Assembly (NCBI GenBank): GCA_021816505.1
Contig: JAKAXS010000154.1
Span: 1 to 6,793 of the forward strand
DNA: 6,793 bases
Source of the DNA: Pseudomonadota bacterium
GTDB lineage: Bacteria > Pseudomonadota > Alphaproteobacteria > Rhizobiales > Hyphomicrobiaceae
Direction of reading: 5' to 3'
Positions 5,056-6,793 of the stretch are shown one piece after another (positions within the stretch are counted from its first letter, which is position 1; every line of letters starts with the position of its first letter). The translations under genes and the position numbers were made by a program. The notes below the pieces were generated by a model. That model ran no database searches and was not told the origin of the DNA. It was given only the letters and a program-made list of their open reading frames with translations.

Positions 5056-5718
5056 ATGCGTTCCGCTGTTGTCTCCGCATCGCCTGCTTCCGAAAGCGCG
5101 CCGGATGGCGCCGCCGCGGCAGATCTGCGGTTTCGACGCCTGTTGGGCGAGACCGCGTGGCTTCAGCTGCCCGAAGCCGTACGCCGGCGCTTCTCCAAGC
5201 ACCTCGCACCCGGCGATATCGTCCTTTACCGCGGCCACGTCAGCATGACGCGCCTGTCGTGGCTTGGGCGTCTTCTGTCGCTCGTCACGCGTTGCATCGG
5301 CGCGCCCCTGCCGACCATGAACGGGGCCACCGGTCCCGCCGTCGTTGCCGTCTCGGAGGATACGGCACTCGGAGGGCAGCGCTGGCTGCGCATCTACGAT
5401 CGTCCTGGCCGTCGGCCCCAGATGATCCAATCGACCAAACGCTTTCGCGGCGAGACGGGTCTTGAGGAATACGTCGGCGCCGGCCTCAGCATGGAGCTGG
5501 CCGTGAGCGTGAGCGATTCAGCACTCGTCTTTCACTCGCGCCGGTATTTGTGGGGCGCGGGCGATCTGCGCATCGCGATCCCTGCCGCGCTGTCTCCTGG
5601 CGCCATGACGATCGTCCACCGCCAGGAGCCTGATGGCAGCTTCACGTTTACCCTGTCCTTGCAGCACGCCCGGCTAGGCGAGTTGCTGCATCAGGTGGCC
5701 CACTTCCGCGACGTTTAG
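5056..5718 (+). CDS. DUF4166 domain protein
   Basis: 220 residues of unknown function. After a low-complexity Ala/Ser N-terminus (1-24), the recognisable DUF4166 opening is FRRLLGETAWLQLPEAVRRR (about 26-45), followed by FSKHLAPGDIVLYRGHVSMT. The middle carries a hydrophobic stretch (RLLSLVTRCIGAPLPTMNG) that resembles a short amphipathic or membrane-touching segment. The rest is rich in beta-strand patterns such as WLRIYDRPG and MIQSTKRFRG. No catalytic motif or signal peptide is evident. I recall DUF4166 also as a C-terminal domain on NAD(P)-binding, saccharopine-dehydrogenase-like proteins, so a small-molecule or lipid-related role is conceivable, but this is speculation. It is the only partner of the GbsR/MarR gene in the operon and is therefore the likely output of that regulator. 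The assignment rests on recognising the N-terminal motif. Confidence 0.8.
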   Translation: MRSAVVSASPASESAPDGAAAADLRFRRLLGETAWLQLPEAVRRRFSKHLAPGDIVLYRGHVSMTRLSWLGRLLSLVTRCIGAPLPTMNGATGPAVVAVSEDTALGGQRWLRIYDRPGRRPQMIQSTKRFRGETGLEEYVGAGLSMELAVSVSDSALVFHSRRYLWGAGDLRIAIPAALSPGAMTIVHRQEPDGSFTFTLSLQHARLGELLHQVAHFRDV

Positions 5719-5719
5719 A

Positions 5720-5763
5720 GTGCTCCCGGACAAAGTGTGCAGCAGTTTTCCGATAAGGAGCAC
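5720..5763. repeat. Hairpin intergenic element, Rhizobiales-type palindromic repeat candidate
   Basis: GTGCTCC (5720-5726) pairs with GGAGCAC (5757-5763). Directly inside, CGGA (5727-5730) pairs with TCCG (5749-5752), leaving an ATAA bulge and an 18-nt loop. The wording (GTGCTCCCGGA, then GTTTTCCGATAAGGAGCAC, then GACAAAACA) resembles short intergenic palindromes I remember as dispersed in many Rhizobiales genomes; that family link is from memory. It starts 2 nt after the DUF4166 stop and may also end or stabilise the operon transcript, although there is no clear U-tract. Confidence 0.55.
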
Positions 5764-5810
5764 GACAAAACAGGTATCGCGTCGCAGAGGTGGCGCCCTC
5801 CGCATTGCCA

Positions 5811-5827
5811 TGCCATATGTCGTGGCA
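5811..5827. repeat. Small inverted repeat upstream of the cysteine-rich gene
   Basis: TGCCA (5811-5815) and TGGCA (5823-5827) are complementary around a 7-nt centre, 26-42 nt before the ATG at 5853. It is short enough to be chance; it is recorded because no clear promoter for that gene was found. Confidence 0.25.
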
Positions 5828-5852
5828 GGACGATCGAAAATGAGAACCACTC

Positions 5853-6080
5853 ATGCCCGCCCAATCGCGCTGCAAGACTTGCGAGCGCTACGAACAGCGA
5901 CTTGAGAACTTCTGCCGCGTCTGCGGCTTCGAGTTCCGCCCGGACGACGACGCACCGAACGCGCCGACGGGCATCGCCTATACGACCAGCGAGCGATACT
6001 GCGGAAGCTGCGGATGCACGCGCGGCAACTGCCGGTGCAGCGCATTCAGCGACGACGATCAGAGAACCGGCGCGGCCTGA
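5853..6080 (+). CDS. Small cysteine-rich, zinc-ribbon-like protein
   Basis: 75 residues with nine cysteines. C7-x2-C10, a 10-residue spacer and C21-x2-C24 make a classic four-cysteine zinc-ribbon (RCKTC and CRVCGFEFRP). A linker (31-49) leads to a second cluster, C50-x2-C53-x-C55-x4-C60-x-C62. The second cluster is denser than a normal zinc ribbon and might bind another metal or form disulfides. I do not recognise a named family. The regular CxxC spacing argues that this short frame is a real gene. There is only a weak Shine-Dalgarno (TGAGAA, about 7 nt before the ATG). No membrane segment or signal peptide. It is co-directional with the GbsR-DUF4166 operon but 134 nt away, behind the hairpin element. 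Its 3' end overlaps the opposing gene at 6059-6361 by 22 bp. Confidence 0.65.
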   Translation: MPAQSRCKTCERYEQRLENFCRVCGFEFRPDDDAPNAPTGIAYTTSERYCGSCGCTRGNCRCSAFSDDDQRTGAA

Positions 6081-6361
6081 TAGCGAAACTGCCGTTCAAA
6101 GCGATCTTCCCAGCCGACGACCAATTCACCGGCCACGGGCACGTCGGCGGCGTCGATGCGCTGGAAGCCCTCTAGCCCATGCAACAACACCGGATGAGGC
6201 AGCTCGGCGACCAATCGGGTCGTCTCCGGCGTCTCGACGCAGAGCAGCAGCATGTTCACGGGACTGCCCATCGCCGTGAAGATCTCCGCAAAGATGCCCT
6301 GTACGCGATCGCAGAGATCGTCCGCTCCGCCAGGAAAGACACGCTGTGCCCAAATGCTCAT
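6059..6361 (-). CDS. Hypothetical protein, 100 residues
   Basis: Unrecognised. The translation begins MSIWAQRVFPGGADDLCDRV and contains a hydrophobic strand (PVNMLLLCVETPE), a PHPVLLHGLEGF segment and an acidic-aromatic tail (GWEDRFERQFRYQ). It has protein-like composition: alternating hydrophobic strands and charged helices, no Arg/Ser excess as in shadow frames, and no signal peptide or membrane span. This favours a genuine small cytosolic alpha/beta protein. ATG at 6361; only a weak GGGG stretch lies upstream as a possible Shine-Dalgarno. The last 22 bp overlap the end of the convergent cysteine-rich gene, so transcripts from the two would be complementary at their 3' ends. No function proposed. 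Confidence 0.55.
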   Translation of the reverse strand: MSIWAQRVFPGGADDLCDRVQGIFAEIFTAMGSPVNMLLLCVETPETTRLVAELPHPVLLHGLEGFQRIDAADVPVAGELVVGWEDRFERQFRYQAAPVL

Positions 6362-6708
6362 GACCGTACCCCGTTGCTTGTTGAAGGCTTGACGGGGCTG
6401 ATACTCACCTCAAATGCGGTCAAGGGTTGGCCACGCCGGGGCAATGGTATGGTCTTCTAATCACACGCGATTACCGTTTGTATCCGTCCGCGGCCGCCCG
6501 CCCTTGGCCGGTTTCCGGTGCTGCCCGCCGGATGCGCAGGCCGCAGGGGCGAAGGAACTGGCTTCAGGGCGCATCGGGCGCTTGCGTCGGCGCAGGCTTC
6601 CGGTTATTCAGACCGCCTTCCAGCAGCGATGATTTTGCCACTCGGCGTCAGCGCGCCTGGATCTGGCTTTGACCTCCGGGTCGCCAGTGAGCCCGCCGCG
6701 GCAGGCTT
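6362..6708. other. GC-rich gap without a confident gene
   Basis: The open frames here on the plus strand have shadow-like composition (rich in Arg, Ala, Gly and Pro), no Shine-Dalgarno and no recognisable motif. Structure seen: TTGAC boxes in opposite orientation (about 6390-6394 on the plus strand and 6423-6419 on the minus strand) with no convincing -10 partner; a 6-bp stem with a TCGG loop at 6581-6596; and GC-rich tracts. The promoter of tRNA-Ser should lie in the last 100 bp, but I could not identify one with confidence. Confidence 0.5.
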
Positions 6709-6793
6709 GGAGAGGTGGCTGAGTGGTTGAAAGCACCGCACTCGAAATGCGGCATACGGGCAACCGTATCGGGGGTTCGAATCCCTCCCTCTC
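6709..6793 (+). tRNA. tRNA-Ser (anticodon CGA), 3' end cut by the window
   Basis: Reads serine codon UCG. The acceptor strand GGAGAGG (6709-6715) pairs with CCTCTC at the window end, which stops one base short of the stem and lacks the discriminator and CCA. The D-arm region carries GTGGCTGAGTGG. The anticodon stem CCGCA/TGCGG encloses the loop CTCGAAA with CGA at 6743-6745. The long class II variable arm ATACGG-GCAA-CCGTAT identifies serine. The T-arm is GGGGG-TTCGAAT-CCCTC with one G-T pair. Confidence 0.97.

Noticed and set aside
6414..6730. Several short plus-strand frames upstream of and into the tRNA
   Set aside because: Composition is Arg/Ala/Gly/Pro-rich, no Shine-Dalgarno or motif is seen, and one frame runs into the tRNA gene.
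6709..6793. tRNA-Ser as an integrated-element attachment site
   Set aside because: No integrase or direct repeat of the tRNA 3' end is visible, and the window ends inside the gene, so there is nothing to support it here.

Overview
The window reads as a high-GC alphaproteobacterial fragment, most likely Hyphomicrobiales (Rhizobiales). This is judged from the protein styles (IF-3, GT4 glycosyltransferase, EpsC-like serine acetyltransferase, GbsR/MarR regulator, DUF4166), from GC-rich third codon positions, and from an intergenic hairpin element of a kind I associate with that order. The first nine bases match the end of the Illumina adapter and interrupt a conserved motif. Base 1 is therefore probably a raw contig end, with genomic sequence starting near base 10. 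The window stops inside a tRNA-Ser gene.

Layout. 1-609 (-): 5' part of a serine O-acetyltransferase gene, running off the left edge. 610-843: its leader, plus two hairpins downstream of infC, one of them a good intrinsic terminator. 844-1383 (-): infC, best started at a non-canonical ATC codon. 1384-1557: infC leader with a short direct repeat and a weak promoter candidate. 1558-2775 (-): GT4 glycosyltransferase. 2803-3600 (+): alpha/beta hydrolase, divergent from the glycosyltransferase with only 27 bp between start codons. 3602-4369 (-): DUF3800 protein, converging on the hydrolase with one base between stop codons. 4370-4487: divergent control region. 4488-5051 (+) and 5056-5718 (+): a tight GbsR/MarR regulator-DUF4166 operon. 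5720-5763: hairpin repeat. 5853-6080 (+): small cysteine-rich zinc-ribbon-like protein, overlapping tail to tail with a 100-residue orphan at 6059-6361 (-). 6362-6708: no confident gene. 6709-6793 (+): tRNA-Ser(CGA), cut one base before the end of its acceptor stem.

How the parts may work together. SAT (cysteine synthesis), infC (translation initiation) and tRNA-Ser are housekeeping. The most distinctive locus is the GbsR-DUF4166 pair. A perfect 38-bp palindrome covers the predicted -10 box, the predicted transcription start and both candidate start codons. This suggests tight autoregulation, possibly of a leaderless mRNA, of an operon whose effector gene (DUF4166) has no established function. 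DUF3800 is read away from the same control region and may be an accessory insertion. I saw no CRISPR array, insertion sequence, transposase or phage gene.
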